This document shows positions 1-8,025 of a stretch of DNA of 64,000 bases, one piece after another. Position 1 is the first letter of the stretch. The number at the start of each line of letters is the position of its first letter. The notes below the pieces were generated by a model, which was given only the letters and a program-made list of their open reading frames with translations, had not been told where the DNA came from and searched no databases. The stretch spans positions 48,511-112,510 of the forward strand of contig DDWZ01000002.1 in NCBI GenBank assembly GCA_002347095.1, given 5' to 3'. This stretch comes from Desulfobulbaceae bacterium UBA2273 (GTDB lineage: Bacteria; Desulfobacterota; Desulfobulbia; Desulfobulbales; Desulfurivibrionaceae). Position numbers and translations under genes: made by a program.

Positions 1-637
1 CAAGGGGGATGGGGCTGCCGGTTCTGCTTTCGTAGACGGTGTCGCTGGCGCTTCCCTCCGGAATCATGACGCCCGCCTTGAAGCCGAGCAGGGAGCCGAT
101 GATGGCCCCGGCGAAGATGACGAGGATGCTCAGGTGAACCGCGTAAACGCCCAGACGGCTCCACGGGGTTTTCTGAGAAAAGATGAGCGAACCGTCCGGT
201 TTATTTTCATGCGCGGCTTTCCAGCCGTTCTTGGCCAGAAGGGCAATGGCTGTTTCCGTCAGGGCGGCGGTGTTTCCGGAGGCATGGAAAAGCTGGCGGT
301 GGGGCATTTTTTCCAGCCGTTCGGGGTCGGTGTCCAGATTATTCAGCACCACCATCTGCCAGACGTTGGGGAGCCGGTCGATGGTACAGACGATGAGGTT
401 GATGCTGAACAGGAAAAGAAGGGAGAGAAACCACCAGGAGTTGTACATATCCGGCACGTCGAGCATTTGAAAGAACTGCGCGGTGCGTTGGCCAAAAGAC
501 TCGATGTAGAACTCGGGCGGGTTTTTTTGGGGAATAAGCGTGCCGATTACGGAGGTCGTGGCAAGGATCAGCAGGGTAAAAAGGGCAAGCCTGACCGATG
601 CGAAAAAACGCCACACCATGTTTTCTGTTTTTTTCAT
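1..637 (-). CDS. resB: ResB-family cytochrome c biogenesis protein, partial at left edge
   Basis: The frame starts at ATG 637 (MKKTENMVWRFF) behind an AAGG-type ribosome site and runs off the left edge after 212 codons. Three hydrophobic segments are visible, near residues 12-33, 62-85 and 170-190, with the conserved early 'IGTLIPQ' and 'SINLIVCTIDR' stretches typical of ResB. In system II cytochrome c maturation, ResB works with ResC/CcsA in the inner membrane to deliver heme to apocytochromes outside. The C-terminal part and any ccsA partner lie outside the window. The small c-type cytochrome at 19.9 kb would be one client. Family assignment is from recognised motifs and topology; confidence is good. 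Confidence 0.88.
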   Translation of the reverse strand, partial: MKKTENMVWRFFASVRLALFTLLILATTSVIGTLIPQKNPPEFYIESFGQRTAQFFQMLDVPDMYNSWWFLSLLFLFSINLIVCTIDRLPNVWQMVVLNNLDTDPERLEKMPHRQLFHASGNTAALTETAIALLAKNGWKAAHENKPDGSLIFSQKTPWSRLGVYAVHLSILVIFAGAIIGSLLGFKAGVMIPEGSASDTVYESRTGSPIPL

Positions 638-767
638 ATGCGCCTTGTGACGAGGATTTTGGGGGAGGAGGGGCTGGGGAAAGAGGGACAGCCCTGTATT
701 TTAATAGGAGTGTAACCAATTAGATTATAGTTTGTAATCTCTACCTGTGTTTGCCTTGGGCTGTCAA

Positions 768-832
768 TAAAAAACTCCCGGCAAAGGGGGCGTCCCATCT
801 CCAGATGGGTTTCGGCGGTGTTGGACGCCGGG
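768..832 (-). terminator. Intrinsic terminator-like hairpin on the minus strand
   Basis: On the minus strand CCCGGC (832-827) pairs with GCCGGG (782-777). Inside it GGCGTCC and GGACGCC pair, and a smaller CCCATCT/AGATGGG hairpin lies in the loop. The stem is followed by AGTTTTTTAT. No protein gene lies upstream on this strand, so it would end a short RNA started near 936 or act ahead of resB. Confidence 0.45.
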
Positions 833-964
833 TTTTGTCCAGGGCATCGGGAAGCATGGCCAGTGAGTCCGTCTGTAGGTGAGACACTCCTTTTTTTGGT
901 TTGTTCCGATCTTTTTGCGCCTGCCGCGTTTTCTTCCGAAGGATAAAAAAAGAGAACAAAATAC

Positions 965-993
965 TTGTCAAGCTCCGGGAGAAGGTGTATACA
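965..993 (+). promoter_or_regulatory. Sigma-70-type promoter for rpmB
   Basis: TTGTCA at 965-970 and TATACA at 988-993 are separated by 17 bases, a good match to the housekeeping consensus. The transcript would have a leader of about 150 bases before rpmB. The -35 overlaps an oppositely oriented TTGACA, so the two directions may compete. Confidence 0.6.
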
Positions 994-1146
994 TTTTCCT
1001 CTTTGAAAAGGGATCGGCCGGAAGAACTCAGGCTGTCTCTGTCTGGTGATTTCAAGATACCCGCTGGCGCGGTTTGTTAAAGCTGAGTTGAGCAGCTTGC
1101 CTGCTCGTACGAAACTTATACCCTCTGGGTGTAAAGGAGTTTTGTC

Positions 1147-1341
1147 ATGTCAAAAAAATGTGCGATTTGTGGAAAAGGCCCGACCACCGGTAATAATGTC
1201 AGCCATGCCAACAACAAGAACAGAAGGCGTTGGCTGCCGAACCTGCAGCGGGTTAGAATGGCCACCTCCGGTGGTAACGGCATGCAGGTTCGTGTTTGCA
1301 CCCGTTGTATCCGTTCCGGCGCCGTGGTCAAGCCTGCCTGA
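1147..1341 (+). CDS. rpmB: 50S ribosomal protein L28
   Basis: The 64-residue product begins [12 protein letters not shown] and carries the CxxC pair near the N-terminus plus a second pair near residues 52-55 (CTRC), as in zinc-binding L28 proteins. It also has the basic '[12 protein letters not shown]' core of L28. L28 sits in the large ribosomal subunit and helps 70S assembly. The start is fixed by AAAGGAG seven bases upstream. Length is normal for the four-cysteine type. It stands alone between its own promoter (965-993) and a terminator (1366-1401). The four-cysteine form suggests zinc-replete growth; a zinc-free paralog, if any, would be elsewhere. Confidence 0.96.
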   Translation: MSKKCAICGKGPTTGNNVSHANNKNRRRWLPNLQRVRMATSGGNGMQVRVCTRCIRSGAVVKPA

Positions 1342-1365
1342 TATTCTCCGACATTGATGTTCCCC

Positions 1366-1401
1366 GCCCCTGCTTCCGTTAAGAAGCCGGGGCTTTTTTT
1401 T
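1366..1401 (+). terminator. rpmB intrinsic terminator
   Basis: GCCCCTGCTTC at 1366-1376 pairs with GAAGCCGGGGC at 1383-1393, with one unpaired base pair step and a six-base loop, and is followed by a run of T from 1394. It lies 25 bases after the rpmB stop and before the convergent rel gene. Confidence 0.8.
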
Positions 1402-1445
1402 GTTTGTCTTCGGGAAATCCCGGGGTTGGAGCAGCCCCAACGCCC

Positions 1446-3602
1446 CTAGGCTCTTCTGGCCTCCAGGACACCGTCAAGCTGCTGCACATGCTGCAACAGG
1501 CGCAAGAGATGTTCCCGGCTGTTTATCTCAACGATTATGGAAAGCTTGGCGATTCCGCCGCTTGAGGTTGTGGCTTCAAGGGTGAGGATGTTGGCGTCGT
1601 CGTGGCTGATCGCATTGCTGAGCGTGGCCAGCAACCCTTTCTGATCCCGGGCGACAACCTGGATCTGGGCCCGGTGGGTGGCCTTGATGTTTTCCGCCCA
1701 GTTGACCGCGATAAGCCGTTGCTGGTCCGAGGCCGCGAGGTTGGGGCAGGAAGCCTTGTGCACGGAAATGCCCCGGCCCGAGGTAATGAAGCCCACGATC
1801 TCGTCGCCGGGTACCGGCATGCAACAATGGCTGATCTTGGTGAGGACATTGTCCGCGCCGCTCACCAGGATGATGTTGTCCTTGTCCTGTTTTTTCCCTC
1901 CCCTGGCCGGAGTTGTTTCCGGCACAATGTCCTCGGGCAGGGTTTCCCTGATTTCCTCGGGTTGCAGCTCCTTGATGATAGTCTGAACCGTCATTTTTCC
2001 TGAGCCGACACGGCGCATGAGGTCGTCAAGGGAGTTGCAGGCAAGGGTCTTGAGAAGCTCCCGGAGGTGGCCGGTCTTGATCAGCTTTTTCAGGCTGAGG
2101 TTGTGCCGCTTCAGCTCACGATCGCAAATTTCCCGTCCGACCTGCAGGGTTTTTTCCCGCTCCTCCTGGTTGAGCCACTGGCGGATCCGGCTTTTGGCCC
2201 GGGCGGTTTTGACCAGCCCGAGCCAGGAGCGGTTCGGTTTTTGCTTGGGCGAGGTGAGGATCTCGACCAGATCGCCGTTCTTGAGCTGGGTTTTGAGCTG
2301 GGCGATGATGCCGTTGATCTTGGCGCCGGTGCAGCGATTCCCCACCTCGGTATGGATGCTGTAAGCAAAGTCGATGGGGGTGCTGCCCTTGGGAAATTCC
2401 TTTACCTCCCCGTTGGGGGTCAGCACGAAGATCTCTTCCTCGTAAAGCTCGCCCTTGACCGCATCCAGAAACTCCCTGGGGTCTTCCAGTTCCTGGAGGG
2501 TGGACACCAGTTGCTTGAGCCATTTGAAAAGCCTGGCGTCCTTGGAGGTGATGGCCTTGCCTTCCTTGTAGGCCCAGTGGGCGGCAATGCCTTCCTTGGC
2601 GACCTGATCCATCTCCTCGGTGCGGATCTGCACCTCCATGAACTCCCCGCGCAACCCCACCACCGAGGTGTGCAGCGACTGATACATATTGTTCTTCGGG
2701 GTGCTGATGAAATCCTTGAAGCGCCCATCCACCGGGGGCCACAGCGAATGGATGATGCCCAGGGCCTCGTAGCACTCCTTGACCGAGGAAACGATGATCC
2801 GGAAGGCAACCTTGTCGTAGACCTTCTCGAAGGGGATATTCTGGGCCACCAGCTTCTTGTAGATGCTGTAAAGGTGTTTGGGGCGGCCCAGTACCCGGAA
2901 TTGCTTGAGGCCATGCTCGGCCAGTTTCCGGTTGAGCAGCGCCTTGACCTCATCCACATAGGTTTCCCGATCGGCAAGGGAGGTATGGGTTTTGGTGGCG
3001 AGATCCTCGTATTCGTCGGGATGGAGATGGGAAAAGGCAAGGTCTTCCAGCTCCCGCTTGAGCCAGTCTATGCCCAGCCGGCTGGCCAGCGGGGCATAGA
3101 GCTCCATGGTCTCTTGGGCGAATTCCACCTGCTTGTCGCGCGGAATATGCCGCAGGGACTGCATGTCGTGCAACCGGTCGGCCAGTTTGACCAGCAAAAC
3201 CCGGATATCGGAAGACATGGCCAGGAGGAGCTTGCGGATATTTTCCGCCTGGTAGGCGAGGTGGCTGTTGAACTGGACATCGGTGATCTTGGTGGCGCCC
3301 CTGACGATATTGGCGACATCGTCGCCAAAGGTTTCGCGGAGGGTTTTCTCCGTGCCCTTGAGATCGGCGGCATGCTTGAGCACGCCGTGCAGGAGTCCGG
3401 CGCAGAGGGTGGGGACATCCAGGCGCATGGTCGCCAAAATGTCGGTGACCATGAGGGCGTGGTACAGAAAGGGCCGGCCGGAAAGGCGATGCTTGCCCGA
3501 ATAACATTCCGTGGCAAATTCATGCGCCTTTATGAGCGGGGCGAGATCTTCCTCGGGCATGTAGCCCCTGGCCCGTTCGACTATTGCTTCTATGGTAACC
3601 AT
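1446..3602 (-). CDS. RelA/SpoT-family (p)ppGpp synthetase with degenerate hydrolase site
   Basis: The 718-residue protein has the Rel domain order: HD-type region (about 25-160), nucleotidyltransferase (about 235-345), TGS (about 390-450) and C-terminal ACT (about 650-718). Synthetase residues look intact: D263 in YDKVAFRI, RFKD at 294-297 (the RXKD form) and E323 in MEVQIRT, although the usual NGYQSLH reads NMYQSLH. The hydrolase motif HDxxED instead reads H72-G-V-L-K-H77, so the metal-binding Asp and the catalytic Glu-Asp pair are absent; only H48, H72 and D142 remain. I infer a synthetase that cannot hydrolyse ppGpp, so a separate hydrolase should exist elsewhere. The start overlaps nothing and lies 37 bases after proS, probably in one operon. 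The ribosome site is weak. Confidence 0.93.
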   Translation of the reverse strand: MVTIEAIVERARGYMPEEDLAPLIKAHEFATECYSGKHRLSGRPFLYHALMVTDILATMRLDVPTLCAGLLHGVLKHAADLKGTEKTLRETFGDDVANIVRGATKITDVQFNSHLAYQAENIRKLLLAMSSDIRVLLVKLADRLHDMQSLRHIPRDKQVEFAQETMELYAPLASRLGIDWLKRELEDLAFSHLHPDEYEDLATKTHTSLADRETYVDEVKALLNRKLAEHGLKQFRVLGRPKHLYSIYKKLVAQNIPFEKVYDKVAFRIIVSSVKECYEALGIIHSLWPPVDGRFKDFISTPKNNMYQSLHTSVVGLRGEFMEVQIRTEEMDQVAKEGIAAHWAYKEGKAITSKDARLFKWLKQLVSTLQELEDPREFLDAVKGELYEEEIFVLTPNGEVKEFPKGSTPIDFAYSIHTEVGNRCTGAKINGIIAQLKTQLKNGDLVEILTSPKQKPNRSWLGLVKTARAKSRIRQWLNQEEREKTLQVGREICDRELKRHNLSLKKLIKTGHLRELLKTLACNSLDDLMRRVGSGKMTVQTIIKELQPEEIRETLPEDIVPETTPARGGKKQDKDNIILVSGADNVLTKISHCCMPVPGDEIVGFITSGRGISVHKASCPNLAASDQQRLIAVNWAENIKATHRAQIQVVARDQKGLLATLSNAISHDDANILTLEATTSSGGIAKLSIIVEINSREHLLRLLQHVQQLDGVLEARRA

Positions 3603-3639
3603 GCGGCTGCCGGCGGTAATGGTGTCGGTTGATCCCTGG

Positions 3640-5364
3640 TCATTGTGGCGGAGTCAGCGCGCCACGAACCAGGTCGATGATTTTTGCCTCGGCCTCGGCC
3701 AGGGGCAGGCTCAGGGTGTTGCCGGTGGCCCGGTCTCGGATCTCCACCTCCCCCTTTTCGCTGAAGCCCTTGCCCACCATGATCCGGTAGGGGATGCCGA
3801 GCAGGTCCGCGTCCTTGAATTTGCTGCCCGGCCGCTCGTCGCGGTCGTCCAAGAGTACCTCGATCCCGGCCTTGCCCAGTTGGCCGTACAGTTCGTTGGT
3901 TGCACCGGTGATCGCCTCGTCCTTGGGGGAGAGGTTCAAGAGGATGACCTGGAAAGGCGCGATGGGCAGCGGGAAGATGATGCCGTCCTTGTCGTGGTTC
4001 TGCTCGATGGATGCGGCCACGGTGCGGCTGACCCCGATGCCGTAGCAGCCCATGATGAAGGGCTGTTCCGTACCCTGGTTGTCCAAAAATGTTGCCTTGA
4101 GCGCCTCGCTGTAGTTGGTGCCCAGTTTGAAAATATGCCCCACCTCGATGCCGCGGGTCAGCTCAAGGCTGCCGCCGCAAAGCGGGCAGCGGTCTTCGCC
4201 GGTGACCTGGCGCAGGTCGGTGATGGTCTGCGGGGTAAAGTCGCGGCCCAGATTGGCATTGAGCAGATGGAAGTTCTTTTCGTTGCCACCGATGGCGAAG
4301 TTGTGCATCCGGGAGAGCTCTTCGTCCGCCAGCACCGGGATTTTCAGGCCGATGGGCCCGAGATAGCCGCTGGGCACGCCGGTGGCGTCGAAGATCTCCT
4401 TGTCGTCGGCCAGGCGCAGGTTGTCGGTGTTCACCCCCAAGGCATTGGCCAGCTTGACCGTCTGCACCTCGTGGTCGCCGCGGAGCAGGACCGCCACCGG
4501 CTTGTCCTCGGCCATGTAGACCAGGGTCTTGACCAGCTCCTTGGCTGAAATCTTCAAAAATTCCGTGACCGCGGCCACCTTTTTCTTGCCCGGGGTTTCG
4601 ACCTTGGTAAGGGCGAGCAGGGGCGGCGCGGCCGGCGCGGCCGGGGTCTGGCAGCGGGCCTTTTCCATGTTGGCCGCGTATTCGCACCCCTTGCAGATCA
4701 CGATGGTGTCTTCGCCCGTATCGGCCAGGACCATGAACTCGTGGGAGAAACTGCCGCCGATGGTGCCGGTATCGGCTTCCACGGCCCGGAAGGCCAGGCC
4801 GCAGCGGCTGAAGATCCGGTGGTAGGCCTCGTGCATCTTTTTGTAGGTCGCGTCGGCCCCTTCCTCGGTGGCGTCGAAGCTGTAGCCGTCCTTCATGATG
4901 AATTCCCTGCCGCGCATCAGGCCGAAGCGGGGCCGGATCTCATCCCTAAACTTGGTCTGGATCTGGTAGAGGTTCAGGGGCAGTTCCTTGTAGGAATGGA
5001 CATTGAACCGGATCAGGTCGGTGATCACCTCTTCGTGCGTGGGTCCGAGGCAACTTTCGCGCCCATGCCGGTCGGTGAAGCGCAGTAACTCGGGGCCATA
5101 CTTTTCCCAGCGCCCCGACTCCTGCCAAAGATCCCCCGGCTGGACCATGGGTAGGAGCAGCTCCTGGGCCCCGGCCCGGTTCATCTCCTCGCGAACGATG
5201 CGCTCGACCTTGCGGATGGCGGCAAGGCCCAGGGGCAGGTAGGAGTAAATGCCGGAAGAGAGTTTTCTGATATATCCGGCCCGGAGCAGGAGCTGGTGGC
5301 TGACCACTTCGGCCTCGGAGGGGGTTTCTTTCAGGGTGGGGATGAGCAGTTGGGAAAAACGCAT
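3640..5364 (-). CDS. proS: Prolyl-tRNA synthetase
   Basis: The 574-residue enzyme charges tRNA-Pro with proline in the cytoplasm. It has the bacterial-type layout: class II catalytic core with motif 2 around '[19 protein letters not shown]', an inserted YbaK-like editing domain at about residues 255-385, motif 3 around '[13 protein letters not shown]', and a C-terminal anticodon-binding domain with '[16 protein letters not shown]'. Length fits the family (about 570). ATG 5364 follows AGGTG at a good spacing. It is upstream of rel on the same strand and downstream of ispG, from which it is separated by a palindromic repeat element (5441-5548). Confidence 0.97.
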   Translation of the reverse strand: MRFSQLLIPTLKETPSEAEVVSHQLLLRAGYIRKLSSGIYSYLPLGLAAIRKVERIVREEMNRAGAQELLLPMVQPGDLWQESGRWEKYGPELLRFTDRHGRESCLGPTHEEVITDLIRFNVHSYKELPLNLYQIQTKFRDEIRPRFGLMRGREFIMKDGYSFDATEEGADATYKKMHEAYHRIFSRCGLAFRAVEADTGTIGGSFSHEFMVLADTGEDTIVICKGCEYAANMEKARCQTPAAPAAPPLLALTKVETPGKKKVAAVTEFLKISAKELVKTLVYMAEDKPVAVLLRGDHEVQTVKLANALGVNTDNLRLADDKEIFDATGVPSGYLGPIGLKIPVLADEELSRMHNFAIGGNEKNFHLLNANLGRDFTPQTITDLRQVTGEDRCPLCGGSLELTRGIEVGHIFKLGTNYSEALKATFLDNQGTEQPFIMGCYGIGVSRTVAASIEQNHDKDGIIFPLPIAPFQVILLNLSPKDEAITGATNELYGQLGKAGIEVLLDDRDERPGSKFKDADLLGIPYRIMVGKGFSEKGEVEIRDRATGNTLSLPLAEAEAKIIDLVRGALTPPQ

Positions 5365-5440
5365 GGGGCACCTGGTAAGCAGTTATGGATTATGGTGATT
5401 CGTTCATTGGGAACGAAAAAATATGACTCAATTTTTGAGA

Positions 5441-5548
5441 TGTAAATGTTCAGCAGCACCGCAGATGCGCGAAAGAGGCCTGCGAAGTGTGCTGTTGCAC
5501 ATGAGCAGGCCGATGACAAAGCAGATGCGGTGCTGCTGAACATTTACA
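5441..5548. repeat. Palindromic intergenic element, copy 1
   Basis: A 94-base core starts GTTCAGCAGCACC and ends GGTGCTGCTGAAC, so its termini are inverted repeats. Within it GCCTGC and GCAGGC pair again, and GCAGATGCG occurs twice. The core is flanked by TGTAAAT on the left and ATTTACA on the right, which are exact inverted copies. A closely similar core, in the opposite orientation, lies at 14396-14489 with different but again inverted flanks. The element fills the ispG-proS gap and ends two bases before the ispG stop. Confidence 0.85.
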
Positions 5549-5550
5549 AA

Positions 5551-6630
5551 TTATGCGCCGTCCTGGCGCGCCTCTTCGATCATTGCGTCGATCTCGGCCA
5601 GGAAAACAGCCAGGAGTTTGTCCTCTGCCACCTTCTTATACAGTTGGCCTTTCTTGAAAATAATGCCGACCCCGTGACCGCCTGCCACCCCGATATCGGC
5701 CTCTTTCGCCTCGCCCGGGCCGTTGACCACGCAGCCCATGACCGCGATTTTTAGAGGCGTTTCGATGTTCTGGATATGGCGCTCCACCTGCTCGGCCAGG
5801 GAGAAAAGGTTCACCTGGCAGCGGCCGCAGGTGGGGCAGGAGATCAGCTCCGGCCCCCGTTCGCGGATGTGCAGGCTGCGGAGCAGTTCAAAGCCGACCC
5901 GGATCTCCTCCACCGGATCGCGGGTGAGCGAGATGCGGAAGGTGTCGCCGATGCCTTCGTAGAGCAGGATGCCCAGGGCCACGCTGGATTTGACCGTGCC
6001 GGCAATGAGGCCGCCCGCCTCGGTGACCCCGAGATGCAGAGGGTAGTCGCATTGGGAGGACAACAGCCGGTATGCCTCCAGGGTGGTGAGGGCGTCCGAG
6101 GACTTGAGGGAGATCTTGATCTGGTCAAAATCCAGCTCCTCCAGCAGGCGCACATTACGCAGGGCGCTTTCCGCCAATGCTGCCGGCGTCGGATGGCCGT
6201 GTTTCGCCAGGATATCTTTTTCCACCGAGCCGGAGTTGACCCCCACTCGGATGGGCACAAGGTGCTGTTTGGCAGCGGCCACTACCCTGGCCAGCTTGTC
6301 CGGGCCGCCGAGGTTGCCGGGATTGATCCGGATGCCCTGGGCGCCGTGCTCCATGCTGGCGATGGCCAGCCGGGCATCGAAATGGATGTCGGCGATGAGC
6401 GGGATGGTGATCTGTTCGCGAATCCGGGTGATGGCCGCGGCCGCCTCCAGGTCCAGAACCGCCACCCGGATGATCTCGCAACCCGCCTCGGTGAGACGCC
6501 CGATCTGGGCCACGGTGGCAGCCACATCCCGGGTGTCGGTATTGGTCATGGACTGCACGGCGATGGGGGCGTCTCCGCCCACCGCTACGTTGCCCACCTT
6601 GATTTGGCGTGTTTTTTTACGGGTTATCAT
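5551..6630 (-). CDS. ispG: 4-hydroxy-3-methylbut-2-en-1-yl diphosphate synthase (flavodoxin/ferredoxin)
   Basis: This 359-residue protein reduces ME-cPP to HMBPP in the MEP isoprenoid pathway, using a [4Fe-4S] cluster. The N-terminal TIM barrel carries 'VGNVAVGGDAPIAVQSM' and 'RINPGN', both typical of IspG. The C-terminal cluster domain has CPTCGRC near residue 265 and 'GCVVNGPGEA' near residue 305, giving the three Cys ligands and the conserved Glu. Length matches the short bacterial form without the insertion domain. It is transcribed toward proS. The stop lies directly beside the palindromic element. The start ATG 6630 has no strong ribosome site in view, but the reading begins at the family-typical position. 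Confidence 0.97.
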   Translation of the reverse strand: MITRKKTRQIKVGNVAVGGDAPIAVQSMTNTDTRDVAATVAQIGRLTEAGCEIIRVAVLDLEAAAAITRIREQITIPLIADIHFDARLAIASMEHGAQGIRINPGNLGGPDKLARVVAAAKQHLVPIRVGVNSGSVEKDILAKHGHPTPAALAESALRNVRLLEELDFDQIKISLKSSDALTTLEAYRLLSSQCDYPLHLGVTEAGGLIAGTVKSSVALGILLYEGIGDTFRISLTRDPVEEIRVGFELLRSLHIRERGPELISCPTCGRCQVNLFSLAEQVERHIQNIETPLKIAVMGCVVNGPGEAKEADIGVAGGHGVGIIFKKGQLYKKVAEDKLLAVFLAEIDAMIEEARQDGA

Positions 6631-6807
6631 GGTGCGGGATTATACACGGTTGCTTTTCTTCCTGCATCCATCTTTTGCCGGGGAGGTAACACGACCAGAT
6701 ACATTCTTCAGCACGCACAGCATGTCAGCGCATGAAACTCGGTTTGCTGGAATTTACTTCGACGTGGGAAGGGAGCACCCCTGTTTTCTTTGCCTAACAA
6801 AAAGCCG

Positions 6808-6837
6808 TTGACAACCAAAACAAACCGCTACTAGGAT
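6808..6837 (+). promoter_or_regulatory. Sigma-70-type promoter with no nearby gene
   Basis: A perfect TTGACA at 6808-6813 is followed after 18 bases by TAGGAT at 6832-6837. The next plus-strand gene starts at 7213, so the transcript would either have a leader of about 370 bases that contains the nested inverted repeats, or be a small RNA. Confidence 0.5.
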
Positions 6838-6952
6838 AGGCAACAACATATATGTCTATGTTTGGGGAGAAAACACGGATTACCCTGATGTTATTAGGTA
6901 GTTTCATGTGCTGTCCCCGGAACTCCCATATGGAGCCCAAGTGCGGTAACTT

Positions 6953-7169
6953 AAAAAAATCTGATTACCATCGAACTTCAGCCAACATTCAAGCCTGGTA
7001 GGGCAACGTGTTGATAAGTAACGTTTTTTGTATTGTTCGTCTGGCGCAACCATGTCATTCCCGCGCAGGCGGGAATCCAGGCCATCTGGCTAACTCCTCT
7101 GGATTCCCGCCTGCGCGGGAATGACGTTAAAGAACTGGCTGAAGATTAGTGGTAATCAGATAAAAAAAA
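6953..7169. repeat. Outer imperfect inverted repeat enclosing a palindrome
   Basis: The left arm at 6953-6984 (AAAAAAATCTGATTACCATC and onward) is an imperfect inverted copy of the right arm at 7136-7169. The arms share about 27 of 32 positions. Between them sits the perfect inverted repeat at 7054-7125. The arrangement resembles a small non-coding mobile element carrying, or invaded by, a second repeat. No transposase is encoded. Confidence 0.6.
7054..7125. repeat. 27-bp perfect inverted repeat (GTCATTCCCGCGCAGGCGGG type)
   Basis: GTCATTCCCGCGCAGGCGGG starts the left arm (7054-7080), and its exact reverse complement forms the right arm (7099-7125), with 18 bases between. Within each arm CCCGC and GCGGG also pair. 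Palindromes of this GTCATTCCCGC type are familiar as dispersed REP-like repeats in many proteobacterial genomes; only this copy is seen in the window. Confidence 0.8.
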
Positions 7170-7212
7170 GACCTTGCCACATAGGCAACCGAGTGAAACA
7201 AAGGAGGAACAC

Positions 7213-7620
7213 ATGAAGAATCTTACAGCACTTGTCGCCCTCACCGTCGGCCTTTTGTTCACGACCTATGCCGATTGCGAGGCGCGAGGGATTCAGAAAA
7301 TGAGTTGCGACGCCATCACCGACGATCTTCGCATCTATACCCCTGACAGATTTGTGCACAACTATTGTCGCTCCAGTATGGGCGGCAATTACGATGTCGG
7401 CAAATTCTTCCCCGAGAGGGGCGATTGGTTTTGCTACCGGAACAGCAACCCGAACCAGCCCTTATCGCATCCGGACCTGATGAACGCTTGCCGCTACACG
7501 CTGCTCAACGACAAGAGCGTGCGAGTGAAAGGCGTCTGCTTCATGTACAACAACCAGACCCCTCCCCAAGACCGCTATCGCTATCCGAAATGCCTCGTAC
7601 AAGGCCAACAAATGAGGTGA
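7213..7620 (+). CDS. Small secreted cysteine-containing protein of unknown function
   Basis: ATG 7213 follows AAAGGAGG at ideal spacing and encodes 135 residues. The first 25 or so form a Sec signal peptide (MKNLTALVALTVGLLF...), probably cleaved near 'DCEARG', so the product should be periplasmic or secreted. The mature part has six or so cysteines, among them in MSCDAI, HNYCRS, WFCYRN, NACRYT, GVCFMY and PKCLVQ, which suggests disulfide bonds. I recognise no family. It stands alone between an intergenic region full of repeats and the DUF2065 gene, and promoter 6808-6837 could serve it. The function is unknown; only secretion and the disulfide-rich nature are inferred. Confidence 0.7.
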   Translation: MKNLTALVALTVGLLFTTYADCEARGIQKMSCDAITDDLRIYTPDRFVHNYCRSSMGGNYDVGKFFPERGDWFCYRNSNPNQPLSHPDLMNACRYTLLNDKSVRVKGVCFMYNNQTPPQDRYRYPKCLVQGQQMR

Positions 7621-7770
7621 CCGAACAAGAACAACCAACAAAAAGGGAGCCCGTCGCGCCCCGGTCGGTTTCCTTTTGTGGATGCGGGGGAGGGTGACTG
7701 GTTTTTTTTGATGCAATTCGTTGGTCATCCTGGCCTTGAAAAAAAGCTGGGCGGCTGGTAGGGTGCGGCC

Positions 7771-7971
7771 ATGAAACTTCTTGTCACCGTGCTTGGGTTG
7801 GTCTTTATTCTGGAAGCGATTCCCTATGTCCTTTTTCCCGAGGCCATGCAGCGGTGGCTGGCGCGAATCGGCCAGATGGAGGCCGGGGCCTTGCGGGCCA
7901 CGGGACTCTTTGCCCTTGGGCTTGGCCTGCTACTCTGCTATCTCACCCAGCGAACCGGGCTGTTTCCCTGA
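7771..7971 (+). CDS. DUF2065 family small membrane protein (YjeT-like)
   Basis: The 66-residue product has two predicted membrane helices (about residues 2-22 and 40-60) joined by the conserved 'EAIPYVLFPEAMQRWL' and 'LRATGLFALGLGLLL' stretches that mark DUF2065/YjeT proteins. The role of the family is not known. It lies 55 bases upstream of queA on the same strand and may be cotranscribed with it. ATG 7771 lies six bases after 'GGGTGCGG', an acceptable ribosome site. Length matches the family (about 60-70). Confidence 0.85.
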   Translation: MKLLVTVLGLVFILEAIPYVLFPEAMQRWLARIGQMEAGALRATGLFALGLGLLLCYLTQRTGLFP

Positions 7972-8025
7972 CCCAGAGTTCGGCTCCTCCGATTTTTCGC
8001 TCCTTCCCCGTACCAGTAAACGCAA

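Larger units (their letters stand above)
638..1146. other. Intergenic region between resB and rpmB with divergent promoters
   Basis: No convincing protein gene is visible in these 509 bases. The stretch contains a plus-strand promoter for rpmB at 965-993, a possible minus-strand promoter with TTGACA (complement of 966-971) and TTTTAT (943-948), and a strong hairpin followed by a T-run on the minus strand at 768-832. A short hairpin at about 1117-1138 (ATACCC pairing with GGGTGT) directly precedes the rpmB ribosome site. A 104-residue minus-strand frame covering 741-1055 has no recognisable features and is not called. Confidence 0.6.
6631..7212. other. Intergenic region with promoter and nested inverted repeats
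   Basis: No protein gene is supported in these 582 bases. They hold a well-formed promoter at 6808-6837 and a long outer inverted repeat (6953-6984 with 7136-7169) that encloses a second, perfect inverted repeat (7054-7080 with 7099-7125). The base composition of 6760-7020 is more AT-rich than the flanking genes. Confidence 0.6.

Noticed and set aside
5441..5548. Palindromic element considered as an integron attC site
   Set aside because: attC ends follow RYYYAAC...GTTRRRY. Here the core starts with GTTCAGC and ends with GCTGAAC, the opposite polarity, and no integrase or cassette array is present.
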